DNA of 64,000 bases from Cornus controversa (Eukaryota > Streptophyta > Magnoliopsida > Cornales > Cornaceae). Below the pieces are notes generated by a model that did not search any database, was not told the DNA's origin, and saw only the letters and a list, made by a program, of their open reading frames with translations. Where the stretch lies: contig CM048845.1 of assembly GCA_026545225.1 (NCBI GenBank), forward strand, positions 86,951,033-87,015,032, written 5' to 3'. The translations under genes were made by a program, and so were the position numbers. Numbering within the stretch: position 1 is the stretch's first letter; each line of letters opens with the position of its first letter. This document shows, in pieces, positions 26,201 through 36,847 of this stretch.

Positions 26201-29200
26201 GTATGTTGTTGGGTGAGAGTTTCTGTTGTTTGGGTTGACTGTGGCGAGGGATGTTCTGAGATGAAGAGACGACTGGTTGATGGGTTTTGTTTGGGTTGAA
26301 GATGACGAAGGGTTAGGACCTGGTTTGGTTTGTTGGGTTGTGGCTTATGGTGTGGTTTTGGGTCAGATGACAACAGTTGATTTGGGTTTGGGTTTCACTT
26401 AAGGCTGTTGTTGGTTTGTTACAGGCGGTGAATAGGGCTTCTTTGGGGGGACAACTGATGGATGGTGGGTGGTTGTAATGGGAGGCAGTGGTTAGGGTTT
26501 TGATTGATGAACAATAACCGATGGGTTTAAGATTGCAGTGAACAATACTTATCTTCTGGCTTCTAGCTTTGTTGTTGAACAGTTAGTCGGGCTGTTTCAA
26601 TTTGATGGTTGCAATGGAGCATTTACTTGGATCCTTTGCTCTAATACTAAGTTGATGCAGGACGGGTATTGTTGATTTAAATTAGAATGAAAGCAAAGAA
26701 TGAGAATGAGAAGATGAAATGAGGCTAGAAGAAGAAGGTGAGAAGACAGACGAATGGGGTGAGAAATCAAAGTGAATAGATTGGTTGGACAGACAGAAGG
26801 GTCGGGAAGAGCAAGACAATGAGGAAGAAGAAGACATAGAGGGAGAGTTATCAAACTCACAATAATTTCAATAATAATAAAAATGCATTGTTTAGTTACA
26901 TAAAAGCCTTTATATAGGCAAAACATAAACAAACCCTAAGAAATCCTAAAATAGTAAAATACTAAAATATCCCTAAAAATATAGCATTGCCAAAATAATA
27001 AAAATTAACCCTAATTAAATTAAATCTCTGATTTCATCTATCTTTGCCCCTTCTCTAAGAGTAATGGTGAATCATGCGCGACTCATGCATGCGAACCATA
27101 AATCATTCTTCATCATTAGGAGGTTAGATTTGTTCGACAAGGCTTTCTTGAGCAAACGGTTATGGAGATTTGGGAGGTAGAGATCCAGATTGTGGAGGAG
27201 AGTCATTTCGTGCAAGGTTAGGGAGGGTAGTGGAGGGTGGACCTCAATGAGGTGAGGTCTCCAGTTGGGGTAGGGGTTTGGAAGCTCATCTGAAAGGGGT
27301 GGAATAAGTTCTCCAAACGTGTTCGTTTCAGGGTAAGGAGTGGGAGGCTCATTCAGTTTTGGAGGATCATTGATGCGGAGATAGCTCCCTGACTCGCAAG
27401 TTTCTGTGTCTTTTTAGGATTGCTACGAACAAACATGCCTTGATCGTAGATTGTTATCAATTTGATAGCGGGAGAACGACTTCGGACGTGCAATTTAGGA
27501 AATTTGGGAGAGATGTTTATGATTGGGAGCTCGAGGAGGTCGCAAATTTCCTAGACTTGTTGTACAGCCAGAAGGGAAGGGTTTAGATGAGATGATATGG
27601 ATGGCCTCTTCGAAGAGGATTTTTGAGGTGCGCATATTTTATCAGAGCCTTCTGGAGGTTCCAATGCCTCCCTTCCCTTGGAAGGCCATTTGGAGATCGA
27701 AAGCTTCCTTAAAAGTGTCTTTTTCACATAGACAGTAGCGCTTAGGAGGATCATGACATTGGACAATCTAAGGAGGAGGTGGCAGATCATGTTAATTGGT
27801 GTTGTATGTGGAAAAAGGATAAGGAATCAGTTAATTATCTCCTTTTGACTTATCCAGTGTCGAGGGATGTCTGGTCTATGATTTTGGCAATTTTCGAAAT
27901 GCATTGGGTGTTTTCCAATTCCACGATGGACATGATCGAGGCTCTTATTGTGGGTAGCCGAACCCGAGATACTTAGAGGTTCACACTCTTTGTTTATGAT
28001 GATGCTTGTCGCGAGAAAGAAATAAGAGGTCCTTTGATGGGGAGGAAACCCTTATTTGGTCTCTCAAATACACCATATTGGGTTCTTTATTCTTTTGGGT
28101 TAATGGGCATTGGGCGAAATTGTAAATCTTTGGGAGATTTCGTAGATAGCTTGAGTTAAGATTATAGATGCCCTTTTTTTGGCCTTTCGTGTATTTCCTT
28201 TATAGCACTTCCCTCTTGAGCTCCTTTAACAAAACATTACTTATCAAAAAAAAAAAAAAATTCACAAGTTAAATGTTTATTACTTTGTTGTATAAGAACA
28301 AACACTAGAAATTTTTACTTAGGAATAAAGGAACAAACAGACACATAATCAACACAAACACAATGAAGCCAACATAGCACATGCAACACATATACACACA
28401 TATCAACACTATAACTCTTCCATAATTGTTAACAACCAGTTCCAGAAAATGTTGCCTCTTAAAGAGTGGTCTCAGATAAGGCTGTTGAACATGCTTACTT
28501 TACTTCCAAGTTGAAGATAAATGATTAAGGCATGCTATTTTTCAATAGTTTAAACTTTAGAGCGGTTAACAAGAAATTAAAGCATGCCGGTCTCATATTT
28601 GGATCCCAATGCCTCTCTGATTATATAATATATAAGCATTCTCAACGCACTCATAAGAGGGAGCGGCCAACTGTGACCAAGCATGTTGATAATACATAAG
28701 TTGCACTATTAGAGTATTATATAACAGCTTGATTTTATAGCGTAAATTTTTTATCATATAAATAAAAGCAAAATTTTATATAAATATTGTTAGCATAGTC
28801 CCACATCATCTTGGTGCATTTGGGATGTACAGTGTAGACACCCTCTCCTTGTAAGCCTGTTTTCAAAGATGAGTTCTACTCATGGGTTTATCATGGTATC
28901 AGAGCAAGTGTCTCGTAGGGATGGGTCGAGTCTGTATCTCTTGCGTTGCATGGAGAGGGAGAGCTGAGTGTCTCCAGCCCTAGCATTGAGGGAGAGTATT
29001 AGCACAGTCCCACATCGCCGAGGTACCTTTGGGATATGCGGTGTACATGCACATGGGCACTCTCTCCTTGCAAACCGATTTTCAAGAATGAGTTCTACCC
29101 ATGAGTTTATCAAATATGTGTGCCTACGTAACATCCTCTGCTCCTCGCTCTGTTTTCCCTTGAAAATCTTGAAAAAAATATTGGCAAGAATAAGCATCTT

Positions 29201-29457
29201 GATGCCACTTACTTTTTTCCCATTTTCTTGGTTCCTAATAGGACGAGTCCAAGGATTTTAGTCCAACAATTCTGTCACAAGCCTTTGTGAGCTTTCTAAA
29301 GTATTATTTGTATGTCTCGAATATCCTTCAACCTTTATTTTGTTTTTTTACAGAGAGACAAAATTTTAATATTGATCTTACGGACATAGCACGATAAGGT
29401 CATACAATATGTGTCCAAAATTTGTGAAAACAAACTTGTCAAAGAAGTGCCATTTTT

Positions 29458-29495
<38 letters not shown>

Positions 29496-30352
29496 GACTC
29501 AAACATGATTTGCTTGTGGAAACTTTAGTGCTACGTAGTTTTTCAAGCCAATGGTGGTCCTTTCATAGATAAGTAATCTGATGGAAATATTTTTCTAGGA
29601 AAGAAAGACTGTAATGTAATGCCCTCAACATGAGTGAGTTCACTATTCAAAGTTGTTCTAGTAGAGAAATGACACAATTCAGTGCTCGACTACTTGTTAA
29701 GCATTAATGAAGCATACAAGCATCAATATCAATGTTGTATGTGACAACAATATTTCTTGACCAAAGATTAGTTCTCTCATAATACAGTATACAAACCCAA
29801 GGACATTTTCCATTTTATTGAACAGCACCCAAGTGCCATGCTGGATACATCTTTGTCCACCAATGAAGCATTAACAAACGCAATAATTTTTAAAGATAGG
29901 AATATGAAAAAAAAATTAATCAATTCAAATATGAAAAAAAAATAATCAATTCAAGTTATTTAACAGAAAAAAAAAAAGTAATCAATTCAAGTTACCAGGG
30001 GATTAAGGTTGAAAAGGCCTTTGCCTTCACCAGAAGCCAGGAATATCTCATTCTTAAGCAGCGGAACATCTCTTAACCAACCCTGTATTTCAAAGGGATG
30101 AAAAAACCATACAACCTCCACTTTCTTTTGCTGGCTGGACGTCTCCCATATTTTTATAAGCTTACCAATATGAGGACCGGCTTGACCATCACCACCCCAA
30201 AGACATACAGCATCATAGAGAAAGTACTCCACACCATCATAAGTAAACGACTCGAACAATTGACCGTCTTTGTTAAGCCCACCAGTTTGGATCTTCCGAC
30301 CCCAGCTAAATTCAATGGTCTCTTCTTTCTTCACTTCTCCAAGGTGCAACAT
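16492..30352 (-). CDS. ASI1: BAH-RRM protein of the ASI1/IBM2/SG1 family, with a frameshift in the second coding exon
   Basis: Coding exons in gene order: 30352-29996, 24657-24488, 21929-21822, 21771-21454, 21358-21126, 20672-20646, 20397-20305, 17821-17743, 17598-17508, 17068-16960, 16849-16733, 16590-16492 (stop TAA). All junctions are GT-AG and in phase. Allowing for one extra T near 24600 the protein is 599 residues, close to what I recall for the Arabidopsis protein. Residues ~10-170 are a BAH domain (DGVEYFLYDAV, GKLIKIWE, NEIFLASGEG). A charged linker follows, with PLKKRKLEG as a possible nuclear signal. An RRM spans ~415-492 (RNP2 LVLLENLD, RNP1 GKAFVIFK), with a conserved tail after it. 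The Arabidopsis protein binds heterochromatin within introns and secures full-length transcripts of such genes, including the demethylase gene IBM1. As written, exon 2 shifts frame after ...SNDKRNP and stops 10 codons later (TGA 24570-24568), leaving about 148 residues. This could be a real lesion or a base error. Confidence 0.88.
18023..18402. mobile_element. hAT-like MITE with TAGGGGTGCAC ends
   Basis: TAGGGGTGCAC at 18023-18033 and its exact reverse complement GTGCACCCCTA at 18392-18402 bound 380 bases. The inner DNA is rich in AACCGAACCG/CGGTTCGGTT repeats, a pattern known from common non-autonomous plant hAT-like elements. I found no clean 8-base target duplication, so the superfamily is tentative. 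Confidence 0.65.
18993..20076 (-). mobile_element. TRIM-type miniature LTR element, - orientation
   Basis: Two LTRs, 18993-19491 and 19633-20076, both beginning TGTT and ending AACA, enclose only 141 bases. Read on the - strand, the order is 5' LTR (20076-19633), a primer site TGGTATCAGAGTC (19630-19618, tRNA-Met type), a short interior, a purine tract TTAAGGTGGAGATT (19505-19492), and the 3' LTR. Flanks GTAAT (18988-18992) and GTAAC (20077-20081) are a 5-base target duplication with one mismatch. The 3' LTR is longer because about 42 bases are duplicated in tandem (near 19382 and 19424). The LTRs have diverged visibly, so the insertion is old. Confidence 0.8.
23271..23315 (+). mobile_element. 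3' end of a plant SINE
   Basis: The sequence TAGCCGACCCCAAGTAATTG followed by an AAGGCTTGG stretch and (TTG)n is the familiar 3' end of a widespread plant SINE family. The 5' part is absent and replaced by an (AT)n run. Confidence 0.55.
24005..24245 (-). mobile_element. tRNA-related SINE-like repeat, copy 1
   Basis: Read on the - strand it contains TAACATGGTATCAAAGTAGG and a B-box-like GTGTTCAAATCTC, followed by CACCATCACCCTGATAATT. The same order of words is found at 54335-54515. The flanks repeat TATTAGAGAGRGTGTAACTT on both sides (24029 and 24207), giving a composite look. The family is unnamed here. Confidence 0.5.
26050..26560. repeat. G/T-skewed low-complexity stretch
   Basis: About 500 bases in which the + strand is dominated by G and T, with repeated GGGTTTG/GGTTGGG words and a run of nine or so Gs near 26176-26184. 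The long opposite frames are low-complexity Pro/Thr/His/Lys products of the base bias and not a recognisable protein. It may be the interior of the - strand LTR element whose LTR lies at 26653. Confidence 0.55.
26653..27060 (-). mobile_element. LTR-like fragment with adjacent primer-site-like sequence
   Basis: Starts TGATGCAGGACGGG and matches 9893-10240 through several blocks. Just outside that end, reading the - strand, TTAGTATTAGAGCAAAGG (26650-26633) looks like a decayed tRNA-Met-type primer site (TGGTATCAGAGC). This makes 26653 the internal-side LTR end of a - strand element. The opposite end is not sharply defined. Confidence 0.45.
27120..28259 (+). mobile_element. 5'-truncated LINE with poly(A) tail
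   Basis: Broken frames match the C-terminal part of plant L1-type ORF2: AFLSKRLWRFG near 27145, then the zinc-finger-like region with FPWKAIWRSKASLKVSF (27670-27725) and a stretch rich in Cys/Trp near 27790-27860. It ends ACTTATC(A)14+ at about 28259. ATTCACAAG at 26031-26039 and again at 28260-28268 could be a target-site duplication of the whole 26040-28259 block, implying that the LTR fragment lies inside or was carried with it. Confidence 0.7.
28788..29112 (+). mobile_element. Complete TRIM element, 325 bases, perfect AATAT target duplication
   Basis: 5' LTR 28788-28893 (TGTTAGCATAG...TTTATCA) is followed directly by the primer site TGGTATCAGAGC (28894-28905, tRNA-Met type). After about 90 bases comes a purine tract GAGGGAGAG (28988-28996) and the 3' LTR 28997-29112 (TATTAGCACAG...TTTATCA). 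AATAT occurs immediately on both sides (28783-28787 and 29113-29117). There is no coding capacity, so it must have moved with enzymes of another element. Confidence 0.88.
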
Positions 30353-32254
30353 AGCACTTGTATATCTGATTACTACTTGAGCCTTGGTTTAGTAAGTCTT
30401 TGAAAACCTAGATAATGTAGCAGGAAAAAGAGTAATAAATTTCAAACTGAACTTCAAATAAAACAAAAAATGTGCAACTAAAGCTTCCTTAAGGCATCTA
30501 AATAGATTGCTTGTAGATTTCATAGAAAACAACAAATTTGTGCAAAGCAATTGTAATAATGTCTTTGGTAATGATCTCTCCTAGGCATTAATAAGAGTTT
30601 CTGGGGTGTTTCTGTAAGAATGCAAAATTCAAATTCCTAAAAGGTGTTCTTGAAGTACAGAGACCTAACCATGTATCTGTTGGTGATTCAAAAAATGACT
30701 CATACCTTCATAGTTGTAGACAAAGGGCTGTATTTTAGTTTGAGAATTAACATATAAGAATTTCAAACATCCGCTACAGAATTAGCAAAAACTTCAATAC
30801 GACTCTTTACATAATAAAAAGGGATTGAGCTTAATTTTAACTTTGGGATAGCATTTATGAGACATAACAGGACTTCACTAGTGAGAGATCTTGTCATATT
30901 GTGTTACACATGCTAGATGCAAATGCAAGTATCCTTGCGGGTAATAGATGCTCAACATGGCAAAATGGGAAAGTGAGTGTAGACAAAAACTACACTAAAA
31001 GTCTACAAGTATAAATGATAAAAGTTTCATATCAGGATAATATAATTTATCATGTCTAAGGTTCATGTTCAGAGAAATGTACCAAATACTGTTTCATTTG
31101 AAGAAGTAAAATGTCCTACAAACTATTTCAAGTGATTGAAAGAAATTCAAACTAAATAAGTCAAAAACGTAACTTGATTAGTCTTCTAAAGATATATAAC
31201 AGTTCTTACTAATAATACAAGGAAGAGAAAAAATAAATAGATCTTATTAGGTATAAGCATAAAATAAACCAGAACACTAGATGTAATAGAGGGGGAATAT
31301 GAGTTTCCTACACAAATACTAGAAAAAACACATTATGAACTTAAGAAGTACTATTTTGTAGAACAAAAAAATAGTGTTGAATAACACACTAAAATACATG
31401 CATGACAATACAAAGTTCTAGAGTGAAGAGGCACTTTGGTCCTAGCAAGAATATGAAGCTATTAACAATGAAATTGATGAAAAAGCAATATTGTATTAAA
31501 AATGAAGAACCGAAAGAATTAATCATTTGACACAAAACATGAACAGAATAAACCAATTAAACACTGAAAATTAATATAGCAAATTAACAAATAATTAAAC
31601 AAACAAAACGCCCTCACTAATTTCAAAAGAAAAGGCAAAGAAACATGTCATCTAAGTAACTAGAATAGTAACAAAATAAAAAACTACGAAAAACAAAGTG
31701 ATGTGCAGTGAACAGAGAAAAGAAAGTGACGTTCAAAGAACAGAGAAAAGAAACCAATCGAACAATGAAAATTAATATAGTATATAATTAAACAAATAAA
31801 ATCCACTCACTAATTTCTAAAGAAAAGAAAAAGAAACATGTAGTCTAACTAGAATAGTAACAAAATAAAAACTACGAAAAGCAAAGTAATGTGAAGAGAA
31901 AAGAAAGTGATATTCAAATAACAGAAACAAGATACCTAGGTGACAACGAAAGAAACCCATTGTAATTCATGTAAAAAAAAAAAAAATCAGTATAAACCAA
32001 TCAAACACAAAACTAACAAATGGGTACTCTACCACTACGAAAACCAAAAAGAAAGAACCCCAGATTTGTATATTATGGCCAAGAAACTACCAATAGAATG
32101 AATAAGTAGAGAAATGAAGTATTTGTGTAATCATTCAAAACATACCATACACATGTGGGAATGTGTACCTACCTAAACATATATATAGTGTGCGTAGAAA
32201 GATGGGTTTTGATTCTAAAAAGTAAAGACAAATTAGACTTGAAACAGAGTCACA

Positions 32255-32439
32255 AAGCTCCAAAATGTAGCGAAATAATGAAACCCACCGACCCAGCAGT
32301 AGTTTTCTTCGAAAAGGGTTTTAAAGAAGATAGAGAGAAAGAGAAGTTCAAAGGGTTTTCATTGCGTGTTGCAGAGAATGAAAATACCAGAGAACGGGGG
32401 AGTTAAAAGATGCTTAATTGCTACCGAGTATATAAATAA

Positions 32440-32441
<2 letters not shown>
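32255..32441 (-). promoter_or_regulatory. Probable promoter and 5' leader of the ASI1-like gene
   Basis: Reading the - strand downward, a TATA-like TTTATATAC (about 32437-32428) is followed some 30 bases later by a CT-rich leader (32403-32255) typical of plant 5' UTRs. The nearest acceptor before the start codon is the AG of AATCAG at about 30367, leaving a short ATATACAAGTGCT leader before the ATG at 30352. A leader intron of about 1.9 kb is therefore likely. The leader exon end is not precisely placed, and the AT-rich setting makes the TATA call uncertain. Confidence 0.45.
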
Positions 32442-32470
<29 letters not shown>

Positions 32471-33209
32471 GTGTATATGCGCAATGTCTTTCTCTGTATA
32501 TTTGGCAGTGGCAAAATGCATATATGGTGACTGAGCCGGCTAACCTGCGCACCCACGTCGACCGTACACGATATGGATGCTCGATGTCTGTTCAGTTGCA
32601 TGCAGTCGAGAGACGAGCAATTGGAAAATTGCTCATACAAGCGCGTGTAAGAAACCAAACTAATTACAATATTTATTGATAGACAGCGACTAACATAGTG
32701 CTCACCCCTTGTGCGAAGTGTGAGTGGAATTAAAGTCCTCCAATCTAAGTGGGAGGAATATTCTTCTTAATAATTTAAGAAAGAAAAATTATTAAGATCA
32801 CAAATTTTTATTTTTTTGTAATATTTATCATAAATTATTTCCATTTTATTTTTGTGATATTTATCACAAATAAAAGAGTCATGAATTGAACAAATCATTA
32901 ACCTAGCCATGGTCTCTCAATAAATGAAATGGATCCATAAGCATAGAAAATTGAGTTGTATGGTTCAAGATAGAATCAAAAAAATATATATCAAAGTTGA
33001 TGAAAAGTCACTGTCAAATAGTTGCAGCGCATATGTGATTAACTCGCACGGACCATTTAATAATTTCTCGTGAATAAGGTACTTAATCCTCTATATAAAA
33101 TAGGTAAAAGTACAAAAAAATTCCTCCAAAGTTTCAAATATAATTTCAAATAATAAGTTTAGAAATATAAAAATAAAAATAAAAGACTGATATAACATTA
33201 TTTAAGTTT

Positions 33210-33375
33210 GTTTAAATAAAAGTGCTCTCGTTCAAAGCGATGTGTTGCGAATTCGAGACTTGGGAACAACATCTCAAAAAATGAGGATAAGACTTACTGA
33301 CATCCACTTCTCTCAAACCACTTGCTTACTCAAGTAAGAGTCTTGTGCACTGAGTACGATCTTTTTTTCTATTAG
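33210..33375 (+). mobile_element. tRNA-related SINE
   Basis: A B-box-like GCGAATTCGAGACTTGG (33248-33264) is followed by AACATCTC...GAGGATAAGACTTACTGACA and ends in CTTGTGCACTGAGTACGATC plus a T run (33341-33370). The order and the terminal GCACTGGGTACGRCC-T(n)-like end match a common plant SINE family. A-box sequence is weak. Confidence 0.6.
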
Positions 33376-33479
33376 TATAATATTTTCTAAATAAATTTTT
33401 TTTAAATAAAAATAGTTCCATAAAATTCTATTGAACTTTTACTTTTTATGTTACTAAATTTATTATTTGAAAATTTTAT

Positions 33480-33529
<50 letters not shown>

Positions 33530-34174
33530 ATAAAACACTTTATTTATAGAGAGAATAACATAATCGTCACAGTAAACAATATATATGTCATTATAATTTT
33601 GTCAATGAATTAGTTGTCCATTCTTATAAAATGAGATATTGAATTGCTTCAAAAAAAAACAATTTAGGGGAGAAATTTTTTGCACGTGTGCCTATAAAAT
33701 ATTATTAGAAAATAAGAGAAGATTTGGAGAGTTGCTCCTAATAGACTGTCAACCAAACCTCTCTGCTTTCAACTTGTTATATAATTTAGAATTGGAACGA
33801 CTTTTTTCTCTAAGTTTTTAGCAAACATCCCATTATTGATGTTCGGACTAGACATTGGCTATAAACAATTTTTTTTATCAGTGCCTTACCTCAAACAAAG
33901 TGTCACTCTGCATTTAGATGTTTGGTTCTCACTTCTCTTGAAGTTTTGTTGGGAAGATGAATCAGTGGCTTCCAATCAACCCTAATATTTTTTTTCCTTT
34001 TAATGAAGTTGTTCAGTGTTGTCATTTCACTCCAGTTGTATTTAATGGTAATTTGAAAGAAACAATAGTTTTTTAAACTATTACAAAAAAAAAAGGATTT
34101 CCGTGGAATTACATACTAATTGATTTCATGTACACTGCTGTCTGCTTATCAGGGGTAGTTGAACAATACTAATG

Positions 34175-34178
<4 letters not shown>

Positions 34179-34240
<62 letters not shown>
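34179..34240. repeat. (AT)n microsatellite, about 60 bases
   Basis: Uninterrupted AT dinucleotide tract, the longest of many such tracts in the window; it directly precedes the 100-base repeat units. Confidence 0.9.
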
Positions 34241-34243
<3 letters not shown>

Positions 34244-34261
34244 CATGATAAATGAATGTTG

Positions 34262-34540
34262 TTGGTTTGGTACAGGTACTTATAAATTGGTCAATTTGGA
34301 TTACCACTTTATTAACTACTGGAGAAAACTAATTACACTAGAACAGATAACTTCTTTTGAAGTTTGATATGAGTTCTGGTAATTTTATAAATGGGACAAT
34401 CTGAGTTAATGTTTTATTAAATACCGGAAAAAAAGCTAATTTTACTAAAATAGATAAGTTCGACATGAGTCTTTATAAATTGATCAATTTTTATTAAGGC
34501 TTTATTAACCACAGGAAAAAACTAATTCCACTCAAATAAC
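34262..34540 (+). repeat. Three degenerate tandem units of a ~100-base repeat
   Basis: Units start near 34262, 34362 and 34459. Each contains the words ATAAATTGGTCAATTT or close variants, TTTATTAA(C/A)YAC, GGAAAAAACTAATTCCACT and AATAGATAAC. Related units occur at 43260-43560 and 45405-45560. Confidence 0.6.
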
Positions 34541-35270
34541 ACTATTGATCACATCTAATTCAAAGCCTAGAAAGAATGTCAATGATGATTTTATTAGTAT
34601 GGTAACATCCGGGTACGACACGGGTTTGTTTAAACTCATCTCCACTCCGTTACTTTTAATAGCCTTCACATACATGTCGTGGGTATTGGATCAGAGAATA
34701 AGAATGTAAACAATATATATATTTAAGATAAGAATATTATATATGTTAGAGAATAAGAGATATATTAAGTTAAGTTAAAAAAATGTAACAGAATATATAT
34801 TTAAGGTATGTTTATATATATAACAATTAGGTTAGACGGGATGGGTTTTTAATAAATACTGAACCCGCTCCATGACGGGTGTAGATTCAGATGTTTCGTC
34901 GTTGTTTCTCTACACTTCATACAAAAATAATAAAACCTGCAAATATTTCACTAAAAATAATCTAACTCTCAAATTAGATTCTGAATAAACTCAAATTCAC
35001 ATACTAATTTATGGGATGAAAATGAATATTTTAAAACATATTTTTTTTAATTTTTTTTAACAATGAAATAAATTAAACTAATACTAATAAAATAAATCTC
35101 AAGGGATGGAAATTCACCACCATAGATCCATACAAATAAATTTTTTACTATTCTTATATAATTTTTTCTCCAACAACCAATACACTTCACTAATCTAATT
35201 ACAACTTGGAAAGATGAAAGAAAATATGGAATAAAAAAATGACTTAGTTATATATGAGAAAGGCATTTTT

Positions 35271-35537
35271 TTACTTAATCTGATTCACCTTGGCTAGGTA
35301 AATAGAGGTAGGCATTCTTCGAATTAGCATTATTTGACAAACACGAAGAATCCTCCATCTAATTTTTCTGTCGGCATCTCCGAAATCAAGGGTAATTTCA
35401 ACAAGCTCTTCAACTAGTTCTGGGCGGTGAGTGGTTTCCTTAGTTTCTGTGTCCTCAATGATCAATGTCTCTTGTGGTTTCTTTCCTCTCAAAGAAGTAA
35501 AATAGCACTCCCGGGCTACAGCCTGATCTCCTTTCAT
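35271..35537 (-). pseudogene. Ty3/gypsy polyprotein fragment (between protease and reverse transcriptase)
   Basis: An 88-residue open frame beginning MKGDQAVARECYFTSL and continuing through RPELVEELVEITLDFGDADRK matches the linker that precedes the reverse transcriptase in plant Ty3/gypsy polyproteins. Typical versions read ARECY...RPxxxLxxVxLDPxDPxRK. No protease, reverse transcriptase or integrase motif is found beside it, so this is an isolated relic. Confidence 0.6.
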
Positions 35538-35819
35538 TTCACTAATTCCATGATCTGTCGGGAATCAGACTAGTAGGTGATATGTTGAGGTTGTAGCTTT
35601 TATGGCGTTAAGAGTTGCCCTCCTGATATGTGCATAATTCTTACATAATAAACCTCTAAAATTAGATTTGTTAGTAATTTATTTTTTATTATTTTATTTA
35701 ATAAATGTGATTTTGTGTCTTTTTATGTTTATGGTGATTTTTGTGGAAAAGGCCAAAATTCAACAAATACAAAGTTCATGACTTCTCTGCTCAGTTTTAC
35801 TATTTAGGCCATAACTTTA

Positions 35820-36003
35820 TGCTCGAGCGGTTGTGAAGGCGCTCGAGCGGTTGTGAAGGCGCTCAAGCTCTTTATTAAAATCGCTTGAGCATTTTCATAG
35901 TAGAGAAGGTGTTCTCATAACCACCATGCGCTCGAGCACTTTATAAAGCGCTCGAGCTCCTAAAATTAAACACTTGAGGGCTGTTCAAATGGGCTCGAGC
36001 ACA
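35820..36003. repeat. Cluster of GCTCGAGCG motifs with a 20-base tandem duplication
   Basis: GCTCGAGCGGTTGTGAAGGC occurs twice in tandem at about 35821-35860. Variants of the palindromic core GCTCGAGC follow near 35861, 35882, 35931, 35950 and 35992. No coding frame is present. Confidence 0.6.
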
Positions 36004-36176
36004 TCACACACAGGAATATCACAAAAAATCAATTGTTGGTTAATATGACGAAGCATAATATCTTAACATCTTAAATAAATATAACATGAAAATATATAAA
36101 GATAGCGGTTAATGTCTTGAACATTGAAATCCCAATTGTTGCAAATACAACATTCATGTTCCAATAGAAACATCTC

Positions 36177-36560
36177 TTATAATATATAATGTAAGACATA
36201 ATTAAATGCAACAAACACAGTCATCACAAGTAAACCAAGTATAAAACCAACCAAGTAAGATGAATCAACGATGTTGATCTGCGAGTTGATAACATTTCTA
36301 TGATGGTCAACCTGTTCACCATGAGCATGGGGTTTGGGTTTAACAATAACGCTTGCCACTTCATCATTATGTATTGTGGTTGTACGGTTGTGGTTGTTAT
36401 TCCACCTAGTAAGTGTTTTGAGTGCCTCGTCATAGGTAATGTAACGGTAATAAATGGCACCAGAAAAGTTATACACATATGCCTCGCACTCTGGCCACAT
36501 TGTGTATATGCTTGTATTACATCCAACAAACACCACATAAAATCTTCTTCTTGGTGCCAT
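36177..36560 (-). CDS. Small protein with RNase H1-N/viroplasmin-like domain and C-terminal membrane segment
   Basis: An intact 127-codon frame starting ATG at 36560. Residues ~6-52 (RRFYVVFVG...IYTMWPEC...GAIYYRYITYDEAL) have the pattern of the RNase H1 N-terminal / caulimovirus viroplasmin fold. In RNase H1 this small domain binds RNA-DNA hybrids and double-stranded RNA. Residues ~53-100 are polar and His/Asn-rich, and ~102-127 are a strongly hydrophobic tail ending at the stop, a likely tail anchor. No RNase H catalytic domain follows. It sits 2.5 kb downstream of a degenerate MULE transposase on the same strand, the two being separated by an LTR insertion. It could be an accessory frame of that element, a captured host domain or an unrelated small gene. 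Being open while its neighbour is full of stops is notable. Confidence 0.5.
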   Translation of the reverse strand: MAPRRRFYVVFVGCNTSIYTMWPECEAYVYNFSGAIYYRYITYDEALKTLTRWNNNHNRTTTIHNDEVASVIVKPKPHAHGEQVDHHRNVINSQINIVDSSYLVGFILGLLVMTVFVAFNYVLHYIL

Positions 36561-36743
36561 GAGTTTCCTACACGTTCCAAAGAATGGTTTTTTGTTTGTA
36601 ACATCAAATGAAAATATAATAACAAATTCAATTGTAAAACGATAAACATCAACATCTAATTATAATGCCCAGGTAACGTCACCAATAAAAAGAAAGATTA
36701 TATTATCACAAAACGTGTAAAAAGTACAACATCACAATAAAAT

Positions 36744-36847
36744 TGTCACACCCCGAATTCTGACTATTGAAACCGAGGGTGATTAGGTTATCACATTATC
36801 ACCTCACCTTTCAAATCTTACTATGGTACCATGCTTTGATGCCAAGT
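36744..36847 (-). mobile_element. Primer-binding site and short interior/LTR-tail remnant of the LTR element at 36848
   Basis: Read on the - strand, TGGCATCAAAGCATGGTACC (36844-36825) follows the LTR end by three bases and resembles the initiator tRNA-Met primer site. About 80 bases later the sequence ends AATTCGGGGTGTGACA (36759-36744), similar to the LTR's own end AATCGGGACGTGACA. This suggests an internal deletion between two LTRs. Confidence 0.55.

Larger units (their letters stand above)
24658..29995 (-). other. Intron 1 between coding exons of the ASI1-like gene, 5.3 kb
   Basis: The largest intron of the gene: 5338 bases, GT-AG. It holds an LTR-like fragment (26653-27060), a truncated LINE (27120-28259), a complete TRIM (28788-29112) and an (AT)n tract (29460-29490). 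24700-26000 shows nothing I can identify. Confidence 0.75.
32442..35270. repeat. Transposon- and microsatellite-rich gap upstream of the ASI1-like gene
   Basis: No gene. Contains (AT)n runs at 32441-32470, 33486-33520 and 34179-34240 (about 60 bases), a SINE-like unit (33210-33375) and three degenerate units of a roughly 100-base repeat (34262-34540). The rest is very AT-rich. Confidence 0.6.

Noticed and set aside
26044..26373. 109-codon open frame on the - strand, Pro/His/Thr-rich
   Set aside because: Composition simply mirrors the G/T bias of the other strand; no domain and no splice context.
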